From Ensifer sp. IC4062 (lineage in GTDB: Bacteria > Pseudomonadota > Alphaproteobacteria > Rhizobiales > Rhizobiaceae), in NCBI RefSeq assembly GCF_020193575.1, contig NZ_JADYVD010000030.1:1-64000 (forward strand): a stretch of DNA of 64,000 bases. The letters are read 5' to 3'. Of this stretch, positions 1 through 8,438 are shown piece by piece; position 1 is the stretch's first letter; the number at the start of each line of letters is the position of its first letter. Under the pieces are notes generated by a model. The model searched no databases, was not told the DNA's origin, and saw only the letters and a program-made list of their open reading frames with translations. A program made the translations under genes and the position numbers.

Positions 1-80
1 CAGCCCCGGCCGACCGCAGGCGCAAGCCGAGGACGGAAAAACAAACAAAAACCGGGCTGCCGACCCGGGAAAACAGCTAA

Positions 81-157
<77 letters not shown>

Positions 158-172
158 AATCACCGATCATAG

Positions 173-203
173 AAAAAAGGCCCGCACCACGCGGGCCTTT
201 TTG
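173..203 (+). terminator. Rho-independent terminator of the tRNA
   Basis: A 7-bp GC stem, GGCCCGC (179-185) and GCGGGCC (191-197), with loop ACCAC, is preceded by an A run and followed by TTTTT. It lies 16 bases after the tRNA CCA end and should end that transcript. Confidence 0.9.
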
Positions 204-263
204 CATTCGGCAACCGGTCGCGCCGTTAAGACCAAGAAGGCGTCCGCCGATGGGCAAAAACAG

Positions 264-283
264 CAAATCCTGGCCCGCAACCA
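264..283 (+). repeat. Imperfect copy of the tRNA-Met 3' end (possible attachment-site remnant)
   Basis: Bases 264-283 match the last 21 bases of the tRNA (137-157), allowing one missing base and one C-to-G change: both begin CAAATCCTG and end CCCGCAACCA. Duplicated tRNA 3' ends are what tRNA-targeting integrases leave behind. No integrase gene is in the window, so an old excision or island boundary is inference. Confidence 0.5.
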
Positions 284-515
284 CCAAACCCTTATTCATT
301 CGGGATACTCAGCCTGGAACTCTTTTTGTCTGGTGTTCAACTCCCCTCCCGTCAAGCGGCCGACATAGCTCTCGTTGTTGAGGACATTGCCTCCCGGAAC
401 ATTTACGCGCGCATGGCAGTGTAGAAGCACGGCAGAAAACCAAATACTTCTTGTTAAGCTGCGCCACAGCACATCCGGAAATTGTTGATCCTGTCGTTTA
501 GGGCAAGTATTCCTT

Positions 516-525
516 TTGTCGACAA
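516..525. promoter_or_regulatory. Putative HypR operator upstream of hypR
   Basis: The perfect palindrome TTGTCGACAA ends 13 bases before the hypR start and borders its AGAGGA ribosome site, a good position for autorepression. The identical 10-mer precedes hypD at 1259-1268. FadR-type GntR proteins commonly bind GT-N-AC palindromes; assignment to HypR is inference. Confidence 0.6.
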
Positions 526-538
526 GAGGATTTGCCAG

Positions 539-1243
539 ATGACCGACACCGACAACAATTCCCTCCCAGAACGCAAGCGTGGCTCCGGCGTGAAGATGGT
601 CTACGCCATCCTCCGCGACGAGATCCTCGATCTGGTCCTGCCGCCCGGTAGCCCGATCGACGAGGTACAATTAGCCGAGCGCTTCAAGCTCTCACGCACC
701 CCGATCCGTGAGGCACTGGTACGGCTGGCGGGAGAGGGGCTGATCGATACGTTGCCGAACCGATCGACGATGGTGTCAAATATCGATTTCCTCAACCTGC
801 ACACCTTCTTCGAGGCGTTGGTGTTGATGTACCGGGTGACGACTCGGCTCGCGGCGCAGAACCACCGTCCGGAAGACCTGTCGGCCATTCGCGGCTTCCA
901 CGAAGACTATGCGGCGGCCGTTCAGTCGCGCGATGCGCTTGCCATGATCGCCACCAATGCAGCCTTTCACGCGGCAATCGCGGAAGCCGGCCGCAACCCC
1001 TATTTCACCGGCCTGTTCCGCCGATTGCTCGATGAAGGGCGGCGGATTCTTCGCCTCTACTATCAGTCCTACGAGGAACAGTTCCCCCAGCGCTTCGTCG
1101 ACGAGCACGCGGAAATCATCGCGGCGATCGAAGCACGCGACGTCGAAGCGGCCGATCGCCTCGGCAAGGCGCATGCCGAGCAGATCGTCGAACAGGTGCA
1201 GAAACTCTTCACCCGAAACAACAAGCTCGAGATTGACCTGTAG
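539..1243 (+). CDS. hypR: GntR-family regulator of hydroxyproline catabolism
   Basis: A 234-residue GntR regulator of the FadR/FCD subfamily. Residues about 15-80 form the winged helix (the LSRTPIREALVRLAGEGLI segment is the classic GntR recognition region), followed by an all-helical ligand-binding domain with the expected AAFHAAIAEAGRNPYF stretch. I chose the ATG at 539 over an upstream in-frame ATG at 482 because AGAGGA lies 8 bases before it and the upstream extension has no family resemblance. It opens a hydroxyproline locus whose gene set matches the Sinorhizobium meliloti hyp genes, where HypR is known as a repressor. The palindrome TTGTCGACAA in its own promoter suggests autoregulation. 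Confidence 0.88.
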   Translation: MTDTDNNSLPERKRGSGVKMVYAILRDEILDLVLPPGSPIDEVQLAERFKLSRTPIREALVRLAGEGLIDTLPNRSTMVSNIDFLNLHTFFEALVLMYRVTTRLAAQNHRPEDLSAIRGFHEDYAAAVQSRDALAMIATNAAFHAAIAEAGRNPYFTGLFRRLLDEGRRILRLYYQSYEEQFPQRFVDEHAEIIAAIEARDVEAADRLGKAHAEQIVEQVQKLFTRNNKLEIDL

Positions 1244-1248
1244 TAGTG

Positions 1249-1270
1249 TGTATTTTTCTTGTCGACAAAT
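1249..1270. promoter_or_regulatory. hypD promoter/operator region
   Basis: TGTATTTTTCTTGT (1249-1262) runs into the palindrome TTGTCGACAA (1259-1268). The same 14-mer recurs at 5314-5327 upstream of hypM, and the same palindrome is upstream of hypR. It lies about 90 bases before the hypD start. Shared control by HypR is inferred. Confidence 0.6.
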
Positions 1271-1356
1271 AAAATACAACGCGCTATCGTCTGCTTCAAA
1301 GGCACGGAGGCGGCGCGCACGCCCGTGCTCCCGCGACAAGCCATTAGGAGTTTCAA

Positions 1357-2319
1357 ATGAAGGCGAAGATTTTCTCCGGCGTCATCCCCGCGCTGATGAC
1401 CCCTTGCAAGGACGACCGCACCCCCGATTTCGATGCCCTCGTGCGCAAGGGCAAGGAGCTGATCGCCCAGGGCATGTCCGCAGTCGTCTATTGCGGCTCG
1501 ATGGGTGACTGGCCGCTCCTGACCGACGCACAGCGCATGGAAGGCGTCGAGCGTCTGGTCAATGCCGGCATCCCGGTCATCGTCGGCACCGGCGCCGTCA
1601 ATACCGCTTCCGCCGTCGCCCACGCGGCCCACGCCCAGAAGGTCGGTGCGAAGGGCCTGATGGTCATCCCGCGCGTGCTTTCGCGTGGCACGGTCGTCGC
1701 CGCCCAGAAGAACCATTTCAAGGCCATTCTCTCGGCGGCTCCGGATCTGCCGGCGGTTATCTACAACAGCCCCTATTATGGTTTCGCCACCCGCGCCGAC
1801 CTGTTCTTCGCACTGCGCGCCGAGCATCCGAACCTCGTCGGGTTCAAGGAATTCGGCGGCGCCGCCGACATGCGCTATGCGGCCGAGAACATTACCAGCC
1901 GTGACGATGGCGTCTCGCTGATGATCGGCGTCGACACCGCCGTGTTCCACGGCTTCGTCAACTGCGGTGCAACCGGCGCCATCACCGGTATCGGCTGCGT
2001 GCTGCCGAAGGAAGTCATCCATCTGTGCAACCTGTCCCAGGCAGCCGCTGAGGGCGACGTCGATGCTCGCCAGCGCGCGCTGGAACTGGAGCAGGCGCTC
2101 GCTGTGCTTTCGTCCTTCGACGAAGGGCCGGATCTGGTTCTCTACTTCAAGCACATGATGGTGCTGAAGGGCGACAAGGAATACACGCTGCATTTCAACG
2201 AGACCGACGTGCTGTCGGAAAGCCAGCGCGGCTATGTCGAAGCGCAGTTCAAGCTCTTCAACACGTGGTATGCCGAGTGGAGCAAGCTCCCGGGCGCTGT
2301 ACAGAAGTACAAAGCCTGA
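1357..2319 (+). CDS. hypD: Delta-1-pyrroline-4-hydroxy-2-carboxylate deaminase (DapA family)
   Basis: A 320-residue (beta/alpha)8-barrel protein of the dihydrodipicolinate synthase / N-acetylneuraminate lyase family. The Schiff-base lysine is K164 in VGFKEF and the catalytic tyrosine is Y136 in IYNSPYYG. In this locus the expected reaction is deamination and dehydration of delta-1-pyrroline-4-hydroxy-2-carboxylate, made by HypO, to alpha-ketoglutarate semialdehyde, which HypH oxidises. The start is preceded by TTAGGAG. The gene stands alone between an operator-like promoter and a strong terminator, so it is probably its own transcript. The family has several activities; the precise one comes from context. 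Confidence 0.88.
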   Translation: MKAKIFSGVIPALMTPCKDDRTPDFDALVRKGKELIAQGMSAVVYCGSMGDWPLLTDAQRMEGVERLVNAGIPVIVGTGAVNTASAVAHAAHAQKVGAKGLMVIPRVLSRGTVVAAQKNHFKAILSAAPDLPAVIYNSPYYGFATRADLFFALRAEHPNLVGFKEFGGAADMRYAAENITSRDDGVSLMIGVDTAVFHGFVNCGATGAITGIGCVLPKEVIHLCNLSQAAAEGDVDARQRALELEQALAVLSSFDEGPDLVLYFKHMMVLKGDKEYTLHFNETDVLSESQRGYVEAQFKLFNTWYAEWSKLPGAVQKYKA

Positions 2320-2340
2320 TCGCCGCACAGCCCCCAACAG

Positions 2341-2368
2341 AAGGCCCTCCAATTGGAGGGCCTTTTCG
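2341..2368 (+). terminator. Terminator after hypD
   Basis: The perfect inverted repeat AAGGCCCTCC-AATT-GGAGGGCCTT (2341-2364) is followed by a short TTC tract, 22 bases after the hypD stop. Because the stem is symmetric and flanked by A on the left, it may also act on the converging hypS transcript. Confidence 0.85.
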
Positions 2369-2419
2369 TTTGGCGGCTTAATCTGATGGCCCACATGCGC
2401 CGAGACCAATGCGTCTACC

Positions 2420-2516
2420 GATTTCCCTAAATGGGAATCGTTTAGGGAATCATGCAGCAATTCAAAGTGCTATGGCGACATTTGCGCCTCCGATCGGACG
2501 GCGGCGCTGCAGAGGT
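2420..2516 (+). repeat. RIME-like mosaic palindromic repeat
   Basis: A left inverted repeat (GATTTCCCTAAA ... TTTAGGGAATC) is followed by CATGCAGCAATTCAAAGTGCTA and a right GC-rich arm ending CGGCGCTGCAG. The same modular sequence recurs near 6249, 28810, 31516, 40785, 42249 and 44815. It matches my recollection of the RIME family of Rhizobiaceae. It lies 14 bases beyond the end of hypS. Confidence 0.75.
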
Positions 2517-2529
2517 GCAGACGCTCGTC

Positions 2530-3570
2530 TTACGCGACGGCGTCAAGGCCAAGGGCGAGGAGTCGGTCGAGTTGGTCGACCTCGGCCTGTGTCAACACGA
2601 CGCCCTCTGCTTCGGACTTGGCGCGCGCCGCGAAGCGCCGCTGCGAGGGGAGGCGGGCCCCCTGGCCGACGATCGTTTCGAACAGAATCTCCGCGCGGGC
2701 AAAGGGATTGCCCGGCCGTCCAGCGGCGAAGGCCTCCGGCGAGAAGGCGACGATGAGCTCGCCATGGAACGGCGCCAAGGTCGTCGTGCCGAGGTAATCA
2801 AGCACTTCGGGGCTCGTCAGGTCGCCGATCATGACTCCTGCGAGAAGCTCGATCATCGTTCCAATCGCAGAGCCCTTGTGACCGCCGAACGGCAACATGG
2901 CGCCGGCGAGCGCGGCTTCGGGATCGGTCGTGGGCTTGCCATCCGCATCGATCGCCCAACCCTCCGGCAGGGGCTTGCCCGCCCGCCGGTGCAGCTCGAT
3001 CTCGCCGCGGGCTGCAACCGAGGTTGCGAAGTCGAAGACGTATGGCGGCTTGCCTTCGCGCGGCCAGCCGAAGGCGAAGGGATTGGTGCCGAGCAGCGGC
3101 TTGTTGCCGCCGGTAGGCGCCACGGTGGCGTAGCTCGGGCACATCACGAGGCCGGCGAGCCCCTCTCCCGTCAGTCCTTCGACCTCAGGCCAAAGCGCCG
3201 AGAAATGCGTGCAATCATTGATGACGAGTGCGGCGAGACCGAGCGCACGAGCACGTTCGGCCAACACCGGCAGGCCGAGTTCGAAGGCCGGATTGGCGAA
3301 GCCGCCCTTGGCGTTCACCTTGACGATGGCCGAGCCCTCCTGCCGTTCGAGTTCCGGTACGGCGTCCGGCTGCACCTTGCCCGCCTTCACCGTTCGCAGA
3401 GCCCCTTCGATGCGATAGATACCGTGCGATTTGCACGCGTCGCGCTCGCCAGCGGCGATCACGCGAGCAAGCGCCCCGGCCTGAACGCTATTGAGCCCCG
3501 CCTTGCGGAAGATCGCCTCGACGCGCTCGTGCAGCGTACTGATCGAAAGAGTTGTTGTGGTGTCGCTCAT
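2530..3570 (-). CDS. hypS: Ldh2-family reductase, probable delta-1-pyrroline-2-carboxylate reductase
   Basis: A 346-residue member of the Ldh2 (malate/L-lactate dehydrogenase-like, non-Rossmann NAD(P)H) family. Visible hallmarks are KSHGIYRIE near the N terminus, the catalytic histidine in DCTHFSALWP, the GTNPFAFGWP segment, and GGHKGSAIGTMIELLAGV near the C terminus. I start it at 3570, preceded by GAGGCAACACG, and not at upstream in-frame ATGs that fall in the promoter. It is the only minus-strand hyp gene and is divergent from hypH. HypXY and HypZ should yield delta-1-pyrroline-2-carboxylate, so reduction of that imine to L-proline is the likely role (inference). Other Ldh2 substrates cannot be excluded. 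Confidence 0.8.
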   Translation of the reverse strand: MSDTTTTLSISTLHERVEAIFRKAGLNSVQAGALARVIAAGERDACKSHGIYRIEGALRTVKAGKVQPDAVPELERQEGSAIVKVNAKGGFANPAFELGLPVLAERARALGLAALVINDCTHFSALWPEVEGLTGEGLAGLVMCPSYATVAPTGGNKPLLGTNPFAFGWPREGKPPYVFDFATSVAARGEIELHRRAGKPLPEGWAIDADGKPTTDPEAALAGAMLPFGGHKGSAIGTMIELLAGVMIGDLTSPEVLDYLGTTTLAPFHGELIVAFSPEAFAAGRPGNPFARAEILFETIVGQGARLPSQRRFAARAKSEAEGVVLTQAEVDQLDRLLALGLDAVA

Positions 3571-3612
3571 CGTGTTGCCTCTTGCTACTACGGCCGGCAG
3601 GCGGTTGATATC

Positions 3613-3633
3613 TTGCATACAAACAGTATACAA
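3613..3633. promoter_or_regulatory. Putative HypR operator pair between hypS and hypH
   Basis: Two adjacent near-palindromes, TTGCATACAA (3613-3622) and CAGTATACAA (3624-3633), lie in the divergent hypS/hypH promoter region and resemble TTGTCGACAA at hypR and hypD. A single bound region could control both directions. Confidence 0.5.
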
Positions 3634-3707
3634 AGTTCCGACAAGTGCAATTCGTTCGCGGGTCGATCTTTGCCGAACCGTCCGATTTTTTGAGAAAGGA
3701 ACGTCAG

Positions 3708-5225
3708 ATGGCCTTTAGCCCAAAAGGAAAACACCTCGTCGCCGGCGAATGGCTCGGCGGGGCGGGCACCTTCGCCTCCGCCCCAGCCCACGGCCCGGTG
3801 CATCACTTTGCCACCGGCACCGTCGAACTGGTGAACCGGGCCTGCGAGGCGGCCGAGGAAGCCTTCTGGACCTTTGGCTATTCCGCGCGAGCGGAGCGCG
3901 CAGCCCTCCTGCGCGCCATTGCCGACGAGATCGAGGCCCGGGCCGATGCCATCACCGAAATCGGCAGCCAGGAAACCGGCCTGCCCGAGGCTCGTCTGCA
4001 GGGTGAACGCGGCCGCACCACCGGGCAACTTCGGTTGTTCGCCGACCACATCGAAAAGGGCGAGCACCTGGACCGCCGCTTCGACGCGGCGATGCCGGAC
4101 CGCCAGCCGGCGCCGCGTCCGGAGATCCGGCTCATCCAGCGGCCGATTGGTCCGGTCGCCGTCTTCGGCGCATCGAACTTCCCGCTCGCCTTCTCGACAG
4201 CCGGAGGCGACACCGCCGCGGCGCTCGCCGCAGGCTGCTCCGTGGTCGTAAAGGGCCATTCGGCGCATCCAGGCACGGGTGAAATCGTCGCCCAGGCCAT
4301 CGAAGCGGCGATCCGCAAAACGGGCGTCCACCCCGGCGTGTTCTCGCTGATTCAGGGCGGCAGCCGCGAAGTCGGCCACGCCCTAGTGCAGCACCCACTG
4401 ATCAAGGCCGTCGGCTTCACCGGTTCGTTGGCTGGTGGCCGGGCGCTCTTCGACCTCTGCGCCGCACGGCCCGAGCCGATCCCGTTCTTCGGCGAACTCG
4501 GCTCGGTCAACCCGATGTTCCTGCTGCCGGAAGCGCTGAACGCACGGGCAGAGACGCTTGGCCAAGGCTGGGCCGGTTCACTGACCATGGGCGCCGGCCA
4601 GTTCTGCACCAATCCCGGCATCGCCGTGGTCGTCGATGGTGCTGCCGCGGACCGTTTCACGGGAGCCGCCGCAGAGGCGCTCACCAAGGTCGCGCCGCAG
4701 ACGATGCTGACCGACGGCATCGCGAAGGCCTATCAGGACGGGCGGGCACGCTTTGCGAGCCGCAACGCCGTCAAGCCGCTGCTCGTGACACAGTCGGCTG
4801 ATCGCACAGCCTCGCCCAACCTCTTTGAGACGACCGGCGCGCAGTTCCTCGCCGATCATGCGCTCGGTGAGGAGGTCTTCGGACCGCTCGGCCTCGTCGT
4901 CCGGGTGGGTTCGCTCGACGAGATGGAGCAACTTGCGCGCGGGTTCGAAGGACAACTGACCGCGACCATCCACATGGATTCCGCCGATCTCGACGCCGCC
5001 CGGCGCCTGCGCCCGGTACTTGAGCGCAAGGCGGGGCGGGTGCTGGTCAACGGCTTCCCGACCGGGGTCGAAGTTGTCGATTCGATGGTGCATGGCGGGC
5101 CCTATCCCGCGTCGACCAATTTCGGGGCAACCAGCGTCGGCACCCTGTCGATTCGACGTTTCCTGCGTCCGGTGGCCTATCAGAACATGCCGGAAGGCCT
5201 GCTGCCGGAAGATTTCCTCGGCTGA
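3708..5225 (+). CDS. hypH: Alpha-ketoglutarate semialdehyde dehydrogenase
   Basis: A 505-residue aldehyde dehydrogenase. The catalytic cysteine is C300 in GQFCTNPG and the general base is E263 in GELGSVNP; the FTGS cofactor motif is at 237-240. The GQFCTNPG form is typical of the ketoglutarate semialdehyde (2,5-dioxovalerate) dehydrogenase branch. It carries out the last step of hydroxyproline breakdown, giving alpha-ketoglutarate for the TCA cycle. The start at 3708 follows GAGAAAGGA with good spacing; the open frame extends upstream to 3645 without a ribosome site. It is transcribed away from hypS and ends 185 bases before hypM, so it is likely its own transcript. Confidence 0.9.
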   Translation: MAFSPKGKHLVAGEWLGGAGTFASAPAHGPVHHFATGTVELVNRACEAAEEAFWTFGYSARAERAALLRAIADEIEARADAITEIGSQETGLPEARLQGERGRTTGQLRLFADHIEKGEHLDRRFDAAMPDRQPAPRPEIRLIQRPIGPVAVFGASNFPLAFSTAGGDTAAALAAGCSVVVKGHSAHPGTGEIVAQAIEAAIRKTGVHPGVFSLIQGGSREVGHALVQHPLIKAVGFTGSLAGGRALFDLCAARPEPIPFFGELGSVNPMFLLPEALNARAETLGQGWAGSLTMGAGQFCTNPGIAVVVDGAAADRFTGAAAEALTKVAPQTMLTDGIAKAYQDGRARFASRNAVKPLLVTQSADRTASPNLFETTGAQFLADHALGEEVFGPLGLVVRVGSLDEMEQLARGFEGQLTATIHMDSADLDAARRLRPVLERKAGRVLVNGFPTGVEVVDSMVHGGPYPASTNFGATSVGTLSIRRFLRPVAYQNMPEGLLPEDFLG

Positions 5226-5310
5226 TCCAAACGGCGATGCGAGCAATAAAAGGGGCTTTTCCACATGGGAAAGCTCCCTTTAATTGCGTCTCGATGCCCG
5301 ACTATATACT

Positions 5311-5337
5311 CTTTGTATTTTTCTTGTATTTTTGCAA
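5311..5337. promoter_or_regulatory. hypM promoter/operator region
   Basis: TGTATTTTTCTTGT (5314-5327) is identical to 1249-1262 before hypD and overlaps the inverted repeat TTGTATTTTTGCAA (5324-5337). It lies about 75 bases before hypM. A HypR-controlled promoter for the long hypMNPQO-RE-XYZ transcript is inferred. Confidence 0.55.
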
Positions 5338-5410
5338 TTGATTTGTGCTCTCCGATGCGGAATAGTGCGCGCGCCGTAAGACGGCACACCATTTCAGGGA
5401 GAGAGAGATA

Positions 5411-6217
5411 ATGAAGACCTCGGTGCTCGCGTTCGGCCTCGTTGCGGCCACAGCTCTGACCAGCCCGGCCCATGCCGACAAACTTGATGACATCATTGGC
5501 TCGGGCACACTGCGCTGTGCAGTTGTGCTCGACTTCCCGCCGATGGGTTCTCGCGACGAGAACAACAATCCGATCGGCTTCGACGTCGACTATTGCAGCG
5601 ACCTTGCCAAGGCACTCGGCGTAACGGCAGAGATCGTCGAAACCCCGTTCCCGGAGCGCATCCCCGCTCTCATGTCCGGCCGTGTTGACGTCGGCGTTGC
5701 CTCGACCTCGGACACGCTGGAACGCGCCAAGACGGTTGGCATGACGATGCCGTACTTTGCCTTCGAAATGGCCGTCACCGCCAACGATAAGTCGGGCATC
5801 AAGTCCTTCGAAGACATGAAGGGCAAGGTCGTCGGTGCGACGGCAGGCACGTTCGAAGCGATCGCGCTGGAAAATCAGGTCAAGGCCTGGGGCGCCGGTG
5901 AGTTCCGTCCGTACCAGACGCAGGCTGACGTCTTCCTTGCGCTGAGCCAGGGGCAGATCGACGCCACCGTGTCGACCTCGACTGTCGCCCAGGCCAACGT
6001 GAAGACCGGCAAGTTCCCCGGCATCTCCGTCGTTGGCAAGGCGCCGTTCGACACCGACTATGTGGCGCTCTTCACCAACCGGGAAGAATACGGCTTCATC
6101 AACTACCTCAACCTGTTCATCAATCAGCAGGTCCGCACCGGCCGTTACGACGAACTCTACCAAAAGTGGGTAGGTGGCGAGGTGCCGCAGCTGACGGTCA
6201 ACGGCGTCTATCGCTGA
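5411..6217 (+). CDS. hypM: Hydroxyproline ABC transporter, periplasmic binding protein
   Basis: A 268-residue family 3 (polar amino acid) solute-binding protein. Residues 1-22 form a signal peptide ending SPAHA before DKLDD, and the mature part has the family pattern: LRCAVVLDFPPMG at the start, GFDVDYCSDLAKALGV, and SGRVDVGVASTSDT. The start follows AGGGAGAGAGA. It is first in the transport operon; a 170-base gap holding a palindromic repeat separates it from the permeases, a layout that usually raises the relative level of binding protein. The substrate (trans-4-hydroxy-L-proline or related imino acids) is inferred from the locus. Confidence 0.87.
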   Translation: MKTSVLAFGLVAATALTSPAHADKLDDIIGSGTLRCAVVLDFPPMGSRDENNNPIGFDVDYCSDLAKALGVTAEIVETPFPERIPALMSGRVDVGVASTSDTLERAKTVGMTMPYFAFEMAVTANDKSGIKSFEDMKGKVVGATAGTFEAIALENQVKAWGAGEFRPYQTQADVFLALSQGQIDATVSTSTVAQANVKTGKFPGISVVGKAPFDTDYVALFTNREEYGFINYLNLFINQQVRTGRYDELYQKWVGGEVPQLTVNGVYR

Positions 6218-6248
6218 TCCAGCCGCTTCTCTGGCGGCGCGAGGCCTA

Positions 6249-6350
6249 CTGCATGTTTCCGTAAATCGTGCCGATTAAGGGTAAAAACATGCAGAAATTC
6301 AAAGTGCTACAGCGTCCTTTGCGCGTCTCATAAGACGCGCGGCGCTGTAG
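6249..6350 (+). repeat. RIME-like mosaic palindromic repeat in the hypM-hypN gap
   Basis: A full-length copy: CTGCATGTTTCC, then AAAAACATGCAG pairing with it, then ATTCAAAGTGCTACAGCG and a second arm GCGCGTCTCATAAGACGCGC ending GGCGCTGTAG. It can fold into two hairpins in the mRNA between binding-protein and permease genes. Confidence 0.8.
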
Positions 6351-6389
6351 CCTCGCGCCGCTATTCGTTTCCTAAAAGGTGAGACGAAA

Positions 6390-7055
6390 ATGTTCAGTTA
6401 TACCTTCCATTGGAATCAGGCGCTGAAGGCCCTGCCGCAGATGCTCGACGGAGCGCTGATCACCTTGCAGGTGGCGCTGCTGTCGATGGTCATCGGCCTC
6501 GCGCTCGCGCTCGCGCTGACGGCCTGCCGCCTGTCGGGAAACCGCGTCCTCGGTGGCATCGCCACCACATGGATCGAGATCGCCCGCAACACCCCGGCGC
6601 TGTTCCAGATCTACATGGCCCATTTCGGTCTCGGCAATTTCGGTATTCATCTCAGCCCCTATACGGCGCTGCTCGTCGGGATCGCCTTCAACAATGCCGG
6701 TTACCTCGCTGAGAATTTCCGCGGTGCGCTGAAAGCCATTCCCGACACCCAGACGCGCGCCGGGCGCTCGCTCGGGATGACCCCGGTGCAGGCCTTCCGC
6801 TACATCGTCCTGCCGCAGATGCTGCGCGTTGCATTCCTGCCCGCCACCAACCAGATGGTCTGGGCGATCCTGATGACGTCGCTCGGCGTCACCGTCGGCA
6901 TGAATTCCGATCTCGCCGGCGTCACCCAGGAGCTGAATGCGCGGTCGTTCCGCACCTTCGAATTCTTCGCCCTTGCCGCAGTGATCTACTACGTCATCGC
7001 CAAGGCCGTGACGCTGGCGGCGCGTGTGCTCGCCTCGCGCCTGTTCCGCTACTGA
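6390..7055 (+). CDS. hypN: Hydroxyproline ABC transporter, permease
   Basis: A 221-residue HisM/GlnP-type inner-membrane permease with about five hydrophobic segments. The cytoplasmic EAA loop that docks the ATPase is visible as AGRSLGMTPVQAFRYIVLPQ. The segment WIEIARNTPALFQIYM is the usual RxTP region of polar amino acid permeases. The start follows AAAAGGTGAGACGAAA. It pairs with the next gene as the heterodimeric channel. Confidence 0.88.
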   Translation: MFSYTFHWNQALKALPQMLDGALITLQVALLSMVIGLALALALTACRLSGNRVLGGIATTWIEIARNTPALFQIYMAHFGLGNFGIHLSPYTALLVGIAFNNAGYLAENFRGALKAIPDTQTRAGRSLGMTPVQAFRYIVLPQMLRVAFLPATNQMVWAILMTSLGVTVGMNSDLAGVTQELNARSFRTFEFFALAAVIYYVIAKAVTLAARVLASRLFRY

Positions 7056-7065
7056 GAGGTGAGAG

Positions 7066-7716
7066 ATGTTCAATACCGCCCTCACCATAAGTGACCTCGG
7101 CTTTCTCGCACAAGGTGCGTTGATGACGCTCGCGGTCACGGCCGTTTCGGTCGCGGCCGGCACCGTGCTTGGTGTCATCTTCGGCGTCGTGCGCAACCAG
7201 CTCGGCGCCTACTGGTCGGCGCCGCTCACCTTCCTGCTCGACGTCTTCCGCTCGGTCCCGCTGCTGATCCAGCTCGTGCTCGGCAACGCCTTCCAGTCGA
7301 TCGCCAAGCTCGGCTGGCCTCCGTTCACGACGTCCTGCGTGGTGCTGTCGCTTTATACGGCCGCCTATTGCACCGAGATTGTGCGCGGAGGCATCGCCTC
7401 GGTGCCGCCGACGACGCGGCGCGCCGCCCGCTCGCTGGGCATGACCTGGTGGCAGGACATGCGCTACATCGTGGCGCCGCTTGCCACCCGCGTTTCGCTG
7501 CCCTCCTGGATCGGACTGACGCTCGGTGTCATGAAGGACTCCGCACTCGTGCTTTGGCTCGGCTTGATCGAATTGCTGCGCGCCTCGCAGGTGCTCGTCA
7601 CCCGCCTGCAGGAACCGCTGCTCATCCTCATGATCTGCGGTGCGATCTACTTCCTCATCAGCTTCCCAATCGCCCGGCTCGGCGGTTATCTTGAAAAACG
7701 GTGGTCCAATGATTGA
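7066..7716 (+). CDS. hypP: Hydroxyproline ABC transporter, permease
   Basis: A 216-residue partner of the preceding permease, same polar amino acid family, with the RSVPLLIQLVLG region and the EAA loop ARSLGMTWWQDMRYIVAPLA. The start follows GAGAGGTGAGAG, 10 bases after the previous stop. Its 3' end overlaps the ATPase gene by 8 bases, which suggests translational coupling. Confidence 0.88.
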   Translation: MFNTALTISDLGFLAQGALMTLAVTAVSVAAGTVLGVIFGVVRNQLGAYWSAPLTFLLDVFRSVPLLIQLVLGNAFQSIAKLGWPPFTTSCVVLSLYTAAYCTEIVRGGIASVPPTTRRAARSLGMTWWQDMRYIVAPLATRVSLPSWIGLTLGVMKDSALVLWLGLIELLRASQVLVTRLQEPLLILMICGAIYFLISFPIARLGGYLEKRWSND

Positions 7717-8431
7717 GATCCAAAACGTCCGCAAATCCTTCGGCTCGCTGGAGGTTCTCAAAGGCATCGACCTCACCGTGGAGAAGGGTGAAGTCGTGAC
7801 GGTCATCGGCGGCTCCGGTTCCGGCAAGTCGACTCTGCTCACCTGCATCAACGGCCTCGAGCCGATCGACGCGGGCCGCATCATGGTCGACGGCACCGAG
7901 GTCCACGCCAAGACGACCGACCTCAACAAGCTGCGCCGCAAGGTCGGTATCGTCTTCCAGCAGTGGAACGCCTTCCCGCACCTGACCGTTCTGGAAAACA
8001 TCATGCTGGCGCCGCGCAAGGTCCTCGGCCTTTCCAAGGAGAAGGCCGAGGAGATTGCCGTCAAGCAGCTCACCCATGTCGGCCTCGGCGAGAAGCTCTC
8101 GGTCTACCCGACCCGCATGTCGGGCGGCCAGCAGCAGCGCATGGCAATCGCCCGCGCTCTCGCGATGTCGCCGGAATACATGCTGTTCGACGAAGTGACT
8201 TCGGCGCTCGATCCCCAGCTTGTCGGCGAAGTGCTTGACACGCTGCGCATGCTCGCCTCCGAGGGCATGACGATGATCTGCGTCACGCACGAGATGAAGT
8301 TCGCCCGCGAGGTTTCCGACCGGGTGGCCTTCTTCCACAAGGGGGTGATGGCCGAGATCGCGCCGCCCGAAGCGCTCTTCGGTACACCGAAGGATCCCGA
8401 ACTGCAGAAGTTCCTGGCAGCGACACACTGA
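7709..8431 (+). CDS. hypQ: Hydroxyproline ABC transporter, ATP-binding protein
   Basis: A 240-residue GlnQ-type ATPase. Walker A is GGSGSGKST (residues 34-42), the Q loop is VFQQWNAFPHLTV, the signature is MSGGQQQRMAIARAL, Walker B is MLFDEVTSALDP and the switch histidine is in CVTHEMKFAREV. The ATG at 7709 overlaps the end of hypP; the longer frame to 7640 would run through the permease coding sequence. It powers the HypMNPQ importer. Confidence 0.9.
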   Translation: MIEIQNVRKSFGSLEVLKGIDLTVEKGEVVTVIGGSGSGKSTLLTCINGLEPIDAGRIMVDGTEVHAKTTDLNKLRRKVGIVFQQWNAFPHLTVLENIMLAPRKVLGLSKEKAEEIAVKQLTHVGLGEKLSVYPTRMSGGQQQRMAIARALAMSPEYMLFDEVTSALDPQLVGEVLDTLRMLASEGMTMICVTHEMKFAREVSDRVAFFHKGVMAEIAPPEALFGTPKDPELQKFLAATH

Positions 8432-8438
8432 GGCGATC

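Larger units (their letters stand above)
204..538. other. Intergenic region without a convincing gene
   Basis: The short open frames on both strands here lack a plausible ribosome site and family resemblance. The stretch holds the tRNA-end copy at 264-283 and, at its right edge, the hypR promoter with its palindromic operator. Nothing else is supported. Confidence 0.6.

Noticed and set aside
1-80. 5S rRNA end upstream of the initiator tRNA
   Set aside because: The sequence does not pair or read like a 5S 3' half, so an rRNA operon is not supported.
1069-2460. A 463-codon minus-strand frame across hypR and hypD
   Set aside because: It crosses two genes and a terminator on the other strand and has no motifs.
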